Of a stretch of 11,899 nt of DNA, positions 1 through 6,759 are shown piece after piece. Each line of letters begins with the position of its first letter. Position 1 is the stretch's first letter. Under the pieces are notes generated by a model. That model had not been told where the DNA came from. It did not search any database and saw only the letters and a list, made by a program, of their open reading frames with translations. The stretch covers positions 1-11,899 of the forward strand of contig URZG01000047.1 of the NCBI GenBank assembly GCA_900552325.1, read 5' to 3'. Origin of the DNA: an uncultured Porphyromonadaceae bacterium. GTDB taxonomy: Bacteria; Bacteroidota; Bacteroidia; Bacteroidales; Muribaculaceae. The translations under genes were made by a program, and so were the position numbers.

Positions 1-455
1 CTGCCGCTAACGGCTCCGTCCTCCACTTTCCTGAGTGAAACGAGAGGAGTGCCGTTATCGCCGGTGAGAACCACGTTGCCGGCACCCGTTTTCTTATATC
101 CGGTAACTTTATCGAGAGCCTGGAGCACACTCTGCTCGACATTCATGTCAGGGCACATCATTCGGGTGGATGCGATTTTGTCGAACGTAATTTTACCATC
201 ACCATTTCCGGCGACAAAAGCCCCCTTTATGGAATTACATCCGGCATTACCGGTAAGACGTCCCGTTGCCGTATCGAAACCAAGGTAAGGAATCTCCGCG
301 TCGGGGACGGTCATTTCCACGGCCTTACCCTCTACAGCCGTTATTTCCCAACGGCCGGAAAGTTCACTGATATTCATGTTTTTTGTTGCGGAACACGAAG
401 CCGCTAATGCCAACAGAGCCATCCCTGCGGCTGCAGACGATATTGTTTTCTTCAT
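1..455 (-). CDS. META/HslJ-domain lipoprotein, 3' end cut by window
   Basis: The minus strand reads 151 codons from an ATG at 455-453 and runs off the left edge without a stop. The N-terminus (MKKTISSAAAGMALLALAASC) is a lipoprotein signal peptide; Cys21 after Leu-Ala-Ala-Ser would be the lipidated residue, so the product should sit in the envelope. The rest matches the META/HslJ fold: a Gly-Arg-Trp-Glu strand near residues 30-33, then Gly-Arg-Leu-Thr-Gly-Asn-Ala-Gly-Cys-Asn around 60-70, then Ser-Thr-Arg-Met-Met-Cys-Pro around 90-96. META domains are linked to heat-shock and antibiotic-tolerance phenotypes (E. coli HslJ), but no molecular activity is established. Bacteroidota often carry two META domains in tandem; whether this protein does is outside the window. 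It is divergent from the PurF-like gene. A -7 element lies at 497-504. Confidence 0.9.
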   Translation of the reverse strand, partial: MKKTISSAAAGMALLALAASCSATKNMNISELSGRWEITAVEGKAVEMTVPDAEIPYLGFDTATGRLTGNAGCNSIKGAFVAGNGDGKITFDKIASTRMMCPDMNVEQSVLQALDKVTGYKKTGAGNVVLTGDNGTPLVSLRKVEDGAVSG

Positions 456-478
456 CTTTATGATATTTATTTATTTCA

Positions 479-491
479 TTGGACTGTCCAA
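479..491. promoter_or_regulatory. 13-bp perfect dyad in the META gene leader
   Basis: TTGGAC-T-GTCCAA is a perfect 6-bp inverted repeat around a single base, located 24 nt upstream of the META lipoprotein start and about at the predicted transcription start. It could be an operator or a chance dyad; the loop is too short for an RNA hairpin using the whole stem. Confidence 0.3.
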
Positions 492-496
492 CTTCT

Positions 497-504
497 CAAA
501 AGTA
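497..504 (-). promoter_or_regulatory. Bacteroidota -7 element of the META lipoprotein gene
   Basis: The minus strand reads TACTTTTG, a perfect match to the TAnnTTTG -7 consensus, 42 nt upstream of the start codon. No TTG is found at the expected -33 distance, so this is half a promoter by sequence. Transcription would start near 490. Confidence 0.5.
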
Positions 505-549
505 AAAACAATCCCATGAATTTTTTAGTTTTCAGTAATCGGAAAAGAT

Positions 550-580
550 TTGCCAGCTATGGGGAAAATATGTAACTTTG
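550..580 (+). promoter_or_regulatory. Promoter of the PurF-like gene
   Basis: TTG at 550-552, 20 nt of spacer, then TAACTTTG at 573-580. This matches the Bacteroidota sigma-ABfr -33/-7 pattern exactly. Initiation near 587 gives a leader of about 28 nt before the ATG at 615. Confidence 0.75.
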
Positions 581-614
581 CACTTTCAAATTCTCATTCA
601 TTTTTGCAATTTCT

Positions 615-2063
615 ATGGGAGGTTTTTTTGGTTCCGTAGGCAAGGAGCCGTGTGTGACCGATATTTTTTACGGCACCGACTATCATTCTCACCTGGGCAC
701 CAAACGCGCCGGGATGGTGACGTTCGACCGGGAGAATGGCTTCAACAGAGTGATACACAGCATCGAACGCGATTATTTTCGCTCAAAGTTCGAGGACCAG
801 CTTGACAGTTTTACCGGAAATTCAGGCATCGGTGTGGTCAGCGACACCGACCCGCAGCCCATAATAGTGAATTCCCACCTCGGACGTTACGCGGTAGTAA
901 CTGTGGCGAAAATCAACAATATCCGCGAAATAGCCGATGAACTGCTTGCCAAGAAGATGCATTTCAGCGAACTTTCCGCCAACCGCGTAAACCAGACGGA
1001 ACTTGTCGCACTCCTTATCAATATGGGAGAAACCTTCGTGGAGGGCATCAATCTCGTCTATAAAAAGATCAAGGGCTCATGTTCGATGCTGATTCTCACG
1101 GAAGACGGCATAATAGCTGCACGCGACTATCTTGGACGCACTCCGATTGTTCTGGGGCATAAGCCCGGAGCCTACGCTGCAGCAAGCGAATCGTCAGCCT
1201 TCCCAAATCTTGACTACAAGGAACTCCGCGATGTAGGTCCCGGCGAGATAGTACGTCTGGGCGCCGACGGAATCGAAGTGCTTCAGAAAGCCGCCACACG
1301 TTGCCAGATATGTTCGTTCCTTTGGGTATATTACGGATTCCCCGCCAGCTCATACGAAGGAATAAATGTCGAGGAGGTCAGAGAAAAGGCCGGGCGTATA
1401 ATGGGCGCGGAGGATACCACCGAGGCCGACTGCGTATGCGGCATCCCTGATTCCGGCGTAGGCCATGCGCTGGGATATTCCGACGGGCACGGTATACCGT
1501 ACCAGCGCGCCGTACTGAAGTACACCCCGACCTGGCCGCGCAGTTTCACCCCCGGGAACCAGTCGCGGCGCAACCTGGTAGCCCGCATGAAACTTATCCC
1601 CAACCCGGCGCTTCTGAAAGACAAGGATGTGGTGTTCTGCGATGACTCGATTGTACGCGGCACCCAGTTGCGCGACAACGTGCGCACATTCTTCGAAGCG
1701 GGAGCCAAAGGGGTACATGCACGTATCTCATGTCCGCCGCTTGTCTACGGTTGCCCTTACATCGGATTCACAAGTTCCAAAAGCGATATGGAACTTATCT
1801 CCCGTCAGATCATCAGGGATTTCGAGGGAGAGGATGTTTCGCAAGAGACACTTGAACGTTATGCCGCCACCGACACTCCGGAATACCGGCGGATGGTTGA
1901 TGAAATCGGGCGCCGCCTCGGGCTCACCACCCTGCAGTTCAGCAAGATCGAAACTCTTATCGAAAGCATCGGTCTTCCGAAAGATAAAATATGCACCCAT
2001 TGTTTCGACGGCTCCAGCTATGATCCCGACTGTGCTTATGCCAAAGATCATACCGGGGAATAA
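615..2063 (+). CDS. PurF-family amidophosphoribosyltransferase-like protein with degenerate glutaminase site
   Basis: 482 residues, close to the usual 470-500 for PurF, with an N-terminal Ntn-glutaminase-type domain (about 1-225) and a type I phosphoribosyltransferase domain (about 250-450). PurF transfers ammonia from glutamine to PRPP as the first step of purine synthesis. The PRPP loop is intact (VVFCDDSIVRGTQ, 339-351), and four cysteines match the Fe-S ligands of the B. subtilis-type enzyme (Cys233, Cys380, Cys460, Cys463). The glutaminase site is not intact. The nucleophile Cys after the initiator Met is Gly2. The Gly-His-Val-Arg-Tyr segment reads Gly-Val-Val-Ser-Asp (72-76). The His-Asn-Gly region reads Lys-Ile-Asn-Asn (99-102). 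The Ser-Asp-x-Glu Asp is Gln127. I infer it cannot use glutamine by the normal route; it may use free ammonia, work with a partner, or be regulatory. The start fits the family's MGGFFG opening in Bacteroidales and a promoter 28 nt upstream. A canonical purF is presumably elsewhere, so I do not assign the symbol. Confidence 0.92.
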   Translation: MGGFFGSVGKEPCVTDIFYGTDYHSHLGTKRAGMVTFDRENGFNRVIHSIERDYFRSKFEDQLDSFTGNSGIGVVSDTDPQPIIVNSHLGRYAVVTVAKINNIREIADELLAKKMHFSELSANRVNQTELVALLINMGETFVEGINLVYKKIKGSCSMLILTEDGIIAARDYLGRTPIVLGHKPGAYAAASESSAFPNLDYKELRDVGPGEIVRLGADGIEVLQKAATRCQICSFLWVYYGFPASSYEGINVEEVREKAGRIMGAEDTTEADCVCGIPDSGVGHALGYSDGHGIPYQRAVLKYTPTWPRSFTPGNQSRRNLVARMKLIPNPALLKDKDVVFCDDSIVRGTQLRDNVRTFFEAGAKGVHARISCPPLVYGCPYIGFTSSKSDMELISRQIIRDFEGEDVSQETLERYAATDTPEYRRMVDEIGRRLGLTTLQFSKIETLIESIGLPKDKICTHCFDGSSYDPDCAYAKDHTGE

Positions 2064-2087
2064 AATGCGAATCCGCATCATACGATA

Positions 2088-2127
2088 AAAAAACTCCGCG
2101 ATGGAAATTTCCATCGCGGAGTTTTTT
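2088..2127. terminator. Bidirectional intrinsic terminator
   Basis: A perfect 28-bp palindrome at 2094-2121 (14-bp arms, CTCCGCGATGGAAA and its complement) is flanked by an A run on the left (2087-2093) and six T on the right (2122-2127). Read from either strand it gives a GC-rich stem followed by a U tract. It lies between the convergent PurF-like and ompA-type genes and would end transcripts of both. Confidence 0.92.
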
Positions 2128-2146
2128 ATTTCACAGAATAACCCGA

Positions 2147-2839
2147 TTACTGAAGGGTACCCTGCTCGGCCTGCTGAATCATATTCTGGTCAGCGGTGAT
2201 GTATATCTCCACACGGCGGTTCTGCGCACGGCCGGCGGCGGTATCGTTAGAGGCTACATAATCTGCCATAGGAACACCTTTGGCAGTGAGACGGGTTACA
2301 GGCACACCGGAATTGACGAGGAATGCCTGCACTGCGTCAGCGCGGTTGGTGGCGAGAGGAGCGTTTACCGACATGGAGCCGGTATTGTCTGTATAACCGT
2401 AGATCTGTACGTTGGTATTGGGATTCTGCTTGAGCGAGTTGGCGAACTGGGCAAGCTCAGTCTGGGCGGAAGCGTTGAGGTTATATTTTCCGGTGGGGAA
2501 AAGAATACCGCCGGGGAAAGTCACCTTGATGGCAGCCAGACCATTCTGATCCTCCACACGCTGAACATCGGCGTTGGGGAGAGTCTGCTCGAGCTGTTTC
2601 GCCTGGTTATCCATCTTCTTGCCAATAAGAGCGCCGGCTCCGGCTCCTACAGCAGCGCCTACAGCCGACCCGATGGCAGCACCTTTGCCGCCGCCGATAA
2701 GAGCGCCAACACCTGCGCCGAGAGCGCCGCCGCCGCCGCCGCCGATAAGGGCGCCTTTGCCGGTATTCGACATATTACAGCCGGTGAGCATTGTTCCGGC
2801 CGCTACCAGTGCGATAGCCAAAGTCTTCAATGATTTCAT
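2147..2839 (-). CDS. OmpA-family glycine-zipper lipoprotein
   Basis: 230 residues. A lipoprotein signal peptide ends in Leu-Thr-Gly-Cys with Cys21 as the lipidation site. Residues 28-73 are a glycine zipper: repeated Gly-Ala-Leu-Ile-Gly-Gly and Gly-x3-Gly patterns, a segment that can pack in membranes. A charged linker follows (about 74-95), then an OmpA C-terminal peptidoglycan-binding domain (about 104-215) with Tyr-Gly-Tyr-Thr-Asp (147-151) and Asn-Arg-Arg-Val-Glu-Ile (207-212). The Asp and Arg of these motifs are the ones that contact diaminopimelate in this family. The architecture resembles E. coli YiaD: an outer-membrane lipoprotein anchoring the envelope to peptidoglycan. The start is supported by the signal peptide and a promoter 40 nt upstream; there is no Shine-Dalgarno sequence, only an A-rich run before the ATG. 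It is monocistronic by its own promoter and terminator. Confidence 0.93.
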   Translation of the reverse strand: MKSLKTLAIALVAAGTMLTGCNMSNTGKGALIGGGGGGALGAGVGALIGGGKGAAIGSAVGAAVGAGAGALIGKKMDNQAKQLEQTLPNADVQRVEDQNGLAAIKVTFPGGILFPTGKYNLNASAQTELAQFANSLKQNPNTNVQIYGYTDNTGSMSVNAPLATNRADAVQAFLVNSGVPVTRLTAKGVPMADYVASNDTAAGRAQNRRVEIYITADQNMIQQAEQGTLQ

Positions 2840-2878
2840 TTTTTTGACGTTTAGTTGTTAGTCTTTTATATTCAATGG

Positions 2879-2909
2879 CAAAGTTACGTAAAAAATTCCG
2901 CAAAAACAA
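2879..2909 (-). promoter_or_regulatory. Promoter of the OmpA-family lipoprotein
   Basis: On the minus strand, TTG (2909-2907), a 20-nt spacer and TAACTTTG (2886-2879) match the Bacteroidota -33/-7 consensus. Initiation near 2872 gives a leader of about 33 nt. The -7 octamer is identical to that of the PurF-like gene. Confidence 0.75.
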
Positions 2910-2958
2910 TTCCTTGCCAATATGTTGCCGTACTATAATTACAAAAGAGAGATACGGA

Positions 2959-2976
2959 ATGTTTTTTAACATGAAA
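2959..2976. promoter_or_regulatory. 18-nt dyad motif, copy 1 (candidate operator)
   Basis: ATGTTTTTTAACATGAAA contains the inverted repeat ATGTT-N4-AACAT (2959-2972) and lies between the divergent ompA-type and eamA genes. A second copy with one substitution lies between lon and fusA2 at 6573-6590. Position, dyad symmetry and recurrence suggest a regulator binding site; which regulator is unknown. Confidence 0.4.
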
Positions 2977-3016
2977 TTTTTTCCATAATCAGTTAAGTAT
3001 ATTCACGGGGATTTTG

Positions 3017-3024
3017 TAATTTCG
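3017..3024 (+). promoter_or_regulatory. Weak -7 element before the eamA-type gene
   Basis: TAATTTCG matches TAnnTTTG at all but one position. The sequence at the -33 distance is TTA rather than TTG (2993-2995). It is the best candidate in the 209-nt gap and would start RNA near 3031, 18 nt before the ATG. Confidence 0.3.
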
Positions 3025-3048
3025 TGTCGGTTTAACCTAAGTCTTTAT

Positions 3049-4008
3049 ATGAAATCCGTAAACTGGACGACCCCCTCGAAAAAAGGACAGCTTATCTGTC
3101 ACCTCGGAGCTCTGCTTGTCGTGGCCATGTGGGGCGGTTCGTTCGTAGCAACCAAAGTCCTTACCGAACACGGACTCGGACCGGTGGAAATATATATCTA
3201 CCGTTTTGTGCTCGCATATATCCTGGTGCTCATCAGCTGCCATAAAAAGCTGCTGGCACACAACTGGCGTGACGAACTCCTGTTTCTTACCTGCGGCCTG
3301 TGCGGCAGCTCCATATATTTCATCGCCGAGAATACCGCCGTCACATATACCCGGGTCTCGGATGTGTCGATGATCACCACACTCTCACCTTTGCTGACCA
3401 CGTTCATCATAGCGGCCCTGTATAAATCCGAAAGACCGGGAATATGGTTCTATATCGGATCGGCCATAGCGTTTCTCGGAGTGGGATGCATTATATTCAA
3501 GGACGGATTCATGACTCAGTCCGAAGGAGGACCCGATTCACTGTCAACGACCATAGGGGATCTTCTTGCCCTCGGAGCTGCTCTTTCATGGGCCATATAC
3601 AGCGTGGTGCTCAGAAAACTCAACGCAACCTATTCGGCTCAGTTCATAACGCGCAAGACATTTTTCTACGGGCTTATAACAGCCATTCCGTTCTGGATCA
3701 TTTCCAAAGAACCGATTTCTCCCCCTGAAGTATTTCTCGAACCGGGTGTGATCGGGAACCTGCTGTTCTTAGGAGTGATGTGCTCGATGGTATCATATAT
3801 AATATGGGCCGGGGTCATGGGTCGTCTCGGTGCGATAACCACCAACAATTACCTGTATATTCAGCCTATATTCACCATGCTTATCGCGGCAGTCATACCG
3901 AGCCTGCACGACCCCATCACGATATTGGGGTGCTTCGGATGTCTGCTGATAATCGGGGGGCTCTGGCTCGGCGACTATATGAGCGGCAAGGCTCCATCCG
4001 GTCACTGA
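3049..4008 (+). CDS. EamA/DMT-superfamily inner-membrane transporter
   Basis: 319 residues, the usual size for a ten-helix drug/metabolite transporter. There are two EamA repeats, about 16-150 and 168-308, each with roughly five hydrophobic segments. The first begins with the typical Ala-Met-Trp-Gly-Gly-Ser-Phe-Val-Ala (26-34). Glu94-Asn95-Thr-Ala-Val-Thr-Tyr-Thr matches the conserved helix of the first repeat. The second repeat has Leu-Ser-Trp-Ala-Ile-Tyr-Ser-Val (179-186) and Gln-Pro-Ile-Phe-Thr (272-276). The family exports or exchanges amino acids, nucleosides, sugars and other small molecules; the substrate cannot be read from the sequence. It is convergent with lon across a large palindrome and appears to be a single-gene unit. 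No Shine-Dalgarno sequence is present. Confidence 0.92.
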   Translation: MKSVNWTTPSKKGQLICHLGALLVVAMWGGSFVATKVLTEHGLGPVEIYIYRFVLAYILVLISCHKKLLAHNWRDELLFLTCGLCGSSIYFIAENTAVTYTRVSDVSMITTLSPLLTTFIIAALYKSERPGIWFYIGSAIAFLGVGCIIFKDGFMTQSEGGPDSLSTTIGDLLALGAALSWAIYSVVLRKLNATYSAQFITRKTFFYGLITAIPFWIISKEPISPPEVFLEPGVIGNLLFLGVMCSMVSYIIWAGVMGRLGAITTNNYLYIQPIFTMLIAAVIPSLHDPITILGCFGCLLIIGGLWLGDYMSGKAPSGH

Positions 4009-4023
4009 CATTATTCCGACGGT

Positions 4024-4085
4024 TTCTGAAATACAGCGCGCCCGGTAATCGAGATCTCGATTCCCGGGCGCGCTGTATTTCAGAA
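4024..4085. repeat. 62-bp near-perfect palindrome between convergent genes
   Basis: Positions 4024-4054 and 4055-4085 are reverse complements with a single mismatch pair (T4046/C4063). The outer arms are a perfect 22-bp GC-rich stem (4024-4045 with 4064-4085). The core 4047-4062 is itself a perfect 16-bp palindrome, so there is essentially no loop beyond what folding forces. It sits 15 nt after the eamA-type stop and 27 nt after the lon stop as read from the other strand. It is the only candidate terminator for both genes, yet no T run follows on either side. It may end transcription by another route, protect mRNA 3' ends, or extrude a cruciform. Confidence 0.9.
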
Positions 4086-4112
4086 GTTGCAGACAAATTT
4101 TACGCCGGCTCT

Positions 4113-6521
4113 TTATTTCTCCAGAGCGAAGTCAAGAAGGTCGGAGATATTTGAATAATAGCTGAAATCCAGCCCGGCTATAAAGTCCGGTTCAATCTCT
4201 TCCACGTCCCGGCGGTTCTCTTCAGGAAGGAGAACGTGCGTGATGCCGGCTCGTTTCGCGGCGAGAATCTTCTCTTTTACCCCGCCGATAGCCGTGACAC
4301 GTCCGCGAAGTGTGATTTCGCCGGTCATAGCTATGGAGTGGCGCACCTTGCGGCCTGTCAGTGCCGACACCATAGCCGTCACCATCGTCACTCCGGCCGA
4401 AGGGCCATCCTTGGGTATGGCGCCCGCAGGCACATGGATGTGTACCGCTTTGTCTTCGAAAACTGAGGAATCTATGCCCAGTTCCACGGCATGCCCGCGC
4501 ACATATTGCAATGCGAGTGTGGCCGATTCCTTCATCACATCACCGAGATTACCGGTAAGGGAGAGGGCACCGTTCTTGCCCGGCACCACAGCAGCCTCGA
4601 TAAACAGAATCTCTCCTCCGGCCGCAGTCCAGGCCAGACCGGTGACAACACCCGGTATATCGTTCCCCTCGTAAATCTCAGGGATACGAGTCCGTTTTCC
4701 CAACAGAGAGGTCACCTCATCTTTTCCGATCACAGCAGGCACCTCTTTTCCCCGCATCCGGCCGAGAATAATTTTGCGCACTATTTTGGCGAGAGCCTTT
4801 TCGAGCAGACGCACACCGCTTTCCGAGGTATATCCGTCGATTACCTCCACAAGGGCATCATCGTTGAACGAAATACTTTCCGGGGCAAGATTATTGGATT
4901 TCAGAAGCCGGGGAATCAGATGGCGGCGCGCTATCTCGATTTTCTCCTCAGTGGCATATCCTGATAGTTCGATGATCTCCATTCGGTCGAGCAACGGCTG
5001 GGAAAGGGTCTGCAACGTGTTGGCAGTCGCAATGAAAAGCACTTTCGACAGATCGAAATCAACATCCAGATAATTGTCGTGGTAACGGCAGTTCTGCTCC
5101 GGATCGAGAACTTCGAGGAGTGCGGCGGCTGGATCACCCTTATAATCGGATCCTATTTTATCCACCTCGTCAAGGAGAAGCACCGGATTCATCGAACCGG
5201 CTTTACGCAAAGCGGTGATCATACGTCCGGGCATAGCACCTATATATGTACGGCGATGGCCGCGGATCTCAGCCTCGTCATGAAGACCGCCCAGGCTCAC
5301 CCGGTGATATTTCCGTCCCATGGCTTTCGCCACAGACTGCCCCAGCGATGTCTTTCCCACACCCGGAGGTCCTACAAGACATAATATGGGGGCGTGACCT
5401 TCGGGATTGTTCATTATAACCGCTATCTGCTCGAGAATACGCTCCTTTACCTTGGCAAGTCCGTAATGGTCGCTTTCCATCACCTCCTCGGCGGCGGAGA
5501 AATCGGTATTCAAATCTGTGGAAATTCCCCAGGGCAGATCAAGCAGAGTGTCAAGATACCCCGACAATACGGCAAAATCCGGAGAATTCGGATTCGTACG
5601 TGAAAGTTGCGCAAGATCTCTTTCCACCGATCGTCTCACATCCTGCGGCAACGGCAGTTTCTCAGCCTTCATCCGCAACTCTTCGGAGGGGTCGGAATCA
5701 CCGTAAAGCTCCTTGCGTATGGCTTCCATCTCCTCGCGCATGAACGCCTCGCGGTGGCCGCGTTCCATCTCCACACGCGCCTTTTCCCTGAACGAATTCG
5801 CCAGCCGCAATTCCTCGAGTTTCTCCCCTATCATCTCCAGCAGACGTTCGCCGCGGGCATTGAGACGGTATATGGAGAGTAGTTCGATTTTCTGCGGCAC
5901 CGAAAGCGGGAATGACGTGGATATGAAATTGATCACATCATCGCGGTCAAGATTGTCAAGCGACATCACTACATTGAGTTCCAGATCGCCGCCGTTATCC
6001 TTATACTCTTTCACGCGGTTCAATATCTCCGTGGTCAGGGCGGCATAGGCGTCATCCTTCCTGTGGCGCGGCTGCGTGATGGGCTTCACAGCTATGTGCA
6101 TCATTCCGGCAGTAGCCCCTTCTGAAGCATGGCCGTCACCCATAAGACGGTACTTGCACACAGCCCTTACTACGGCAGCCTGCATTTTGTCGGGAAGGTC
6201 GAAAATCTCGAGGACCTCTACCAGCGAGCCGTATTCACACAGCTCCGAGGCCGAAGTGATCTCATCCACCGCCCCGTCTTTCTGGCACGACAATCCGATC
6301 AGGCGTTTCTCTTTCTTGGCCATCGCGGCCACCTCACGGGCTTGTTCGCGCACAAGATTCAGCGGCATCGTTATGCCGGGGAAAAGCACGAGGTTCCGCG
6401 TAGGTATAACCGGCAGGTTTCCTACATCGGAAGGGATCGGAAGCTGTTTGGTCGGGTCTATTACGGTTTGTCCCACCTGCAGAATACCGCAGGAGGGAGA
6501 AATCTTGGTGTTATCGCTCAT
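4113..6521 (-). CDS. lon: ATP-dependent protease Lon
   Basis: 802 residues, slightly longer than E. coli Lon (784), mostly through about 35 extra N-terminal residues. The order is: LON substrate-binding N-domain (about 36-240), charged helical linker (about 240-300), AAA+ module, protease domain (about 605-802). Walker A is GPPGVGKT (384-391) and Walker B is LLLDEVDK (448-455). The arginine-rich Gly-His-Arg-Arg-Thr-Tyr-Ile-Gly block is at 421-428. The protease dyad is Ser708 in Lys-Asp-Gly-Pro-Ser-Ala-Gly and Lys751 in Gly-Gly-Val-Lys-Glu-Lys, 43 residues apart as in the E. coli enzyme. All catalytic residues are present, so this should be an active soluble hexamer degrading misfolded and regulatory proteins. 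It is divergent from fusA2. The ATG at 6521 is supported by a -7 element 26 nt upstream. Confidence 0.97.
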   Translation of the reverse strand: MSDNTKISPSCGILQVGQTVIDPTKQLPIPSDVGNLPVIPTRNLVLFPGITMPLNLVREQAREVAAMAKKEKRLIGLSCQKDGAVDEITSASELCEYGSLVEVLEIFDLPDKMQAAVVRAVCKYRLMGDGHASEGATAGMMHIAVKPITQPRHRKDDAYAALTTEILNRVKEYKDNGGDLELNVVMSLDNLDRDDVINFISTSFPLSVPQKIELLSIYRLNARGERLLEMIGEKLEELRLANSFREKARVEMERGHREAFMREEMEAIRKELYGDSDPSEELRMKAEKLPLPQDVRRSVERDLAQLSRTNPNSPDFAVLSGYLDTLLDLPWGISTDLNTDFSAAEEVMESDHYGLAKVKERILEQIAVIMNNPEGHAPILCLVGPPGVGKTSLGQSVAKAMGRKYHRVSLGGLHDEAEIRGHRRTYIGAMPGRMITALRKAGSMNPVLLLDEVDKIGSDYKGDPAAALLEVLDPEQNCRYHDNYLDVDFDLSKVLFIATANTLQTLSQPLLDRMEIIELSGYATEEKIEIARRHLIPRLLKSNNLAPESISFNDDALVEVIDGYTSESGVRLLEKALAKIVRKIILGRMRGKEVPAVIGKDEVTSLLGKRTRIPEIYEGNDIPGVVTGLAWTAAGGEILFIEAAVVPGKNGALSLTGNLGDVMKESATLALQYVRGHAVELGIDSSVFEDKAVHIHVPAGAIPKDGPSAGVTMVTAMVSALTGRKVRHSIAMTGEITLRGRVTAIGGVKEKILAAKRAGITHVLLPEENRRDVEEIEPDFIAGLDFSYYSNISDLLDFALEK

Positions 6522-6546
6522 CTTTATTTCTCTGTGCTTCGGGGTG

Positions 6547-6554
6547 CAAATTTA
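6547..6554 (-). promoter_or_regulatory. -7 element of lon
   Basis: The minus strand reads TAAATTTG, a full match to TAnnTTTG, 26 nt before the lon start. No TTG lies at the -33 distance; the region where it should be (about 6573-6580) overlaps the 18-nt dyad motif. An activator or an alternative sigma factor could account for this. Confidence 0.5.
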
Positions 6555-6572
6555 CAAAGAAAATCGCAAACT

Positions 6573-6590
6573 ATGTTTTCTAACATGAAA
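6573..6590. promoter_or_regulatory. 18-nt dyad motif, copy 2 (candidate operator)
   Basis: ATGTTTTCTAACATGAAA matches the copy at 2959-2976 at 17 of 18 positions and keeps the ATGTT-N4-AACAT dyad. It ends 8 nt before the -33 element of the fusA2 promoter and overlaps the expected -33 position of lon. That is a plausible place for an activator of fusA2 or a shared regulator. Confidence 0.4.
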
Positions 6591-6597
6591 AAATATA

Positions 6598-6626
6598 TTG
6601 CTATTTAAACAATTATTACTAATTTG
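6598..6626 (+). promoter_or_regulatory. Probable fusA2 promoter
   Basis: TTG at 6598-6600, 19 nt of spacer, then TAATTTG at 6620-6626, one base short of the TAnnTTTG octamer. RNA starting near 6633 would carry a leader of about 127 nt. The imperfect -7 fits a promoter needing an activator, consistent with the dyad just upstream. Confidence 0.5.
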
Positions 6627-6632
6627 CGGCCA

Positions 6633-6759
6633 GTTTTTAAAAGAGAGTTCATTTTTAGGTCTCACACCGCAACAAACGTAAGATTTGTTATCCCGTAAGG
6701 TAATTATTGGAAGAATGGACCTCTAAAGATACAAATCCCCTTACCCCAAAACTAATAAC
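6633..6759 (+). promoter_or_regulatory. Long, possibly structured fusA2 mRNA leader
   Basis: About 127 nt with no convincing ORF. Several short complementary segments compete. 6671-6676 can pair with 6684-6689. 6682-6688 can pair with 6731-6737 (7 bp). 6695-6700 can pair with 6739-6744. 6654-6661 can pair with 6718-6727 across a 2-nt bulge. The first two share bases and so exclude each other, and others cross, which suggests alternative folds or a pseudoknot close to the start codon. No known riboswitch class is recognised. Confidence 0.35.

Noticed and set aside
49..288. 79-codon plus-strand open frame opposite the META lipoprotein gene
   Set aside because: The minus strand carries a full signal peptide and META motifs; the plus product has none.
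578..805. 75-codon plus-strand open frame at the start of the PurF-like gene
   Set aside because: Its ATG overlaps the -7 element (573-580), so it could not be on the transcript, and its frame is only a shadow of the true one.
1331..2114. Several 120-150-codon open frames on both strands overlapping the PurF-like gene
   Set aside because: They overlap well-conserved phosphoribosyltransferase sequence and carry no motifs; one on the minus strand runs through the terminator.
2574..2861. Repetitive GC-rich stretch considered as a repeat element or plus-strand proline-rich ORF
   Set aside because: It is the antisense of the glycine-zipper segment of the OmpA-family lipoprotein; Gly codons read as Pro on the other strand.
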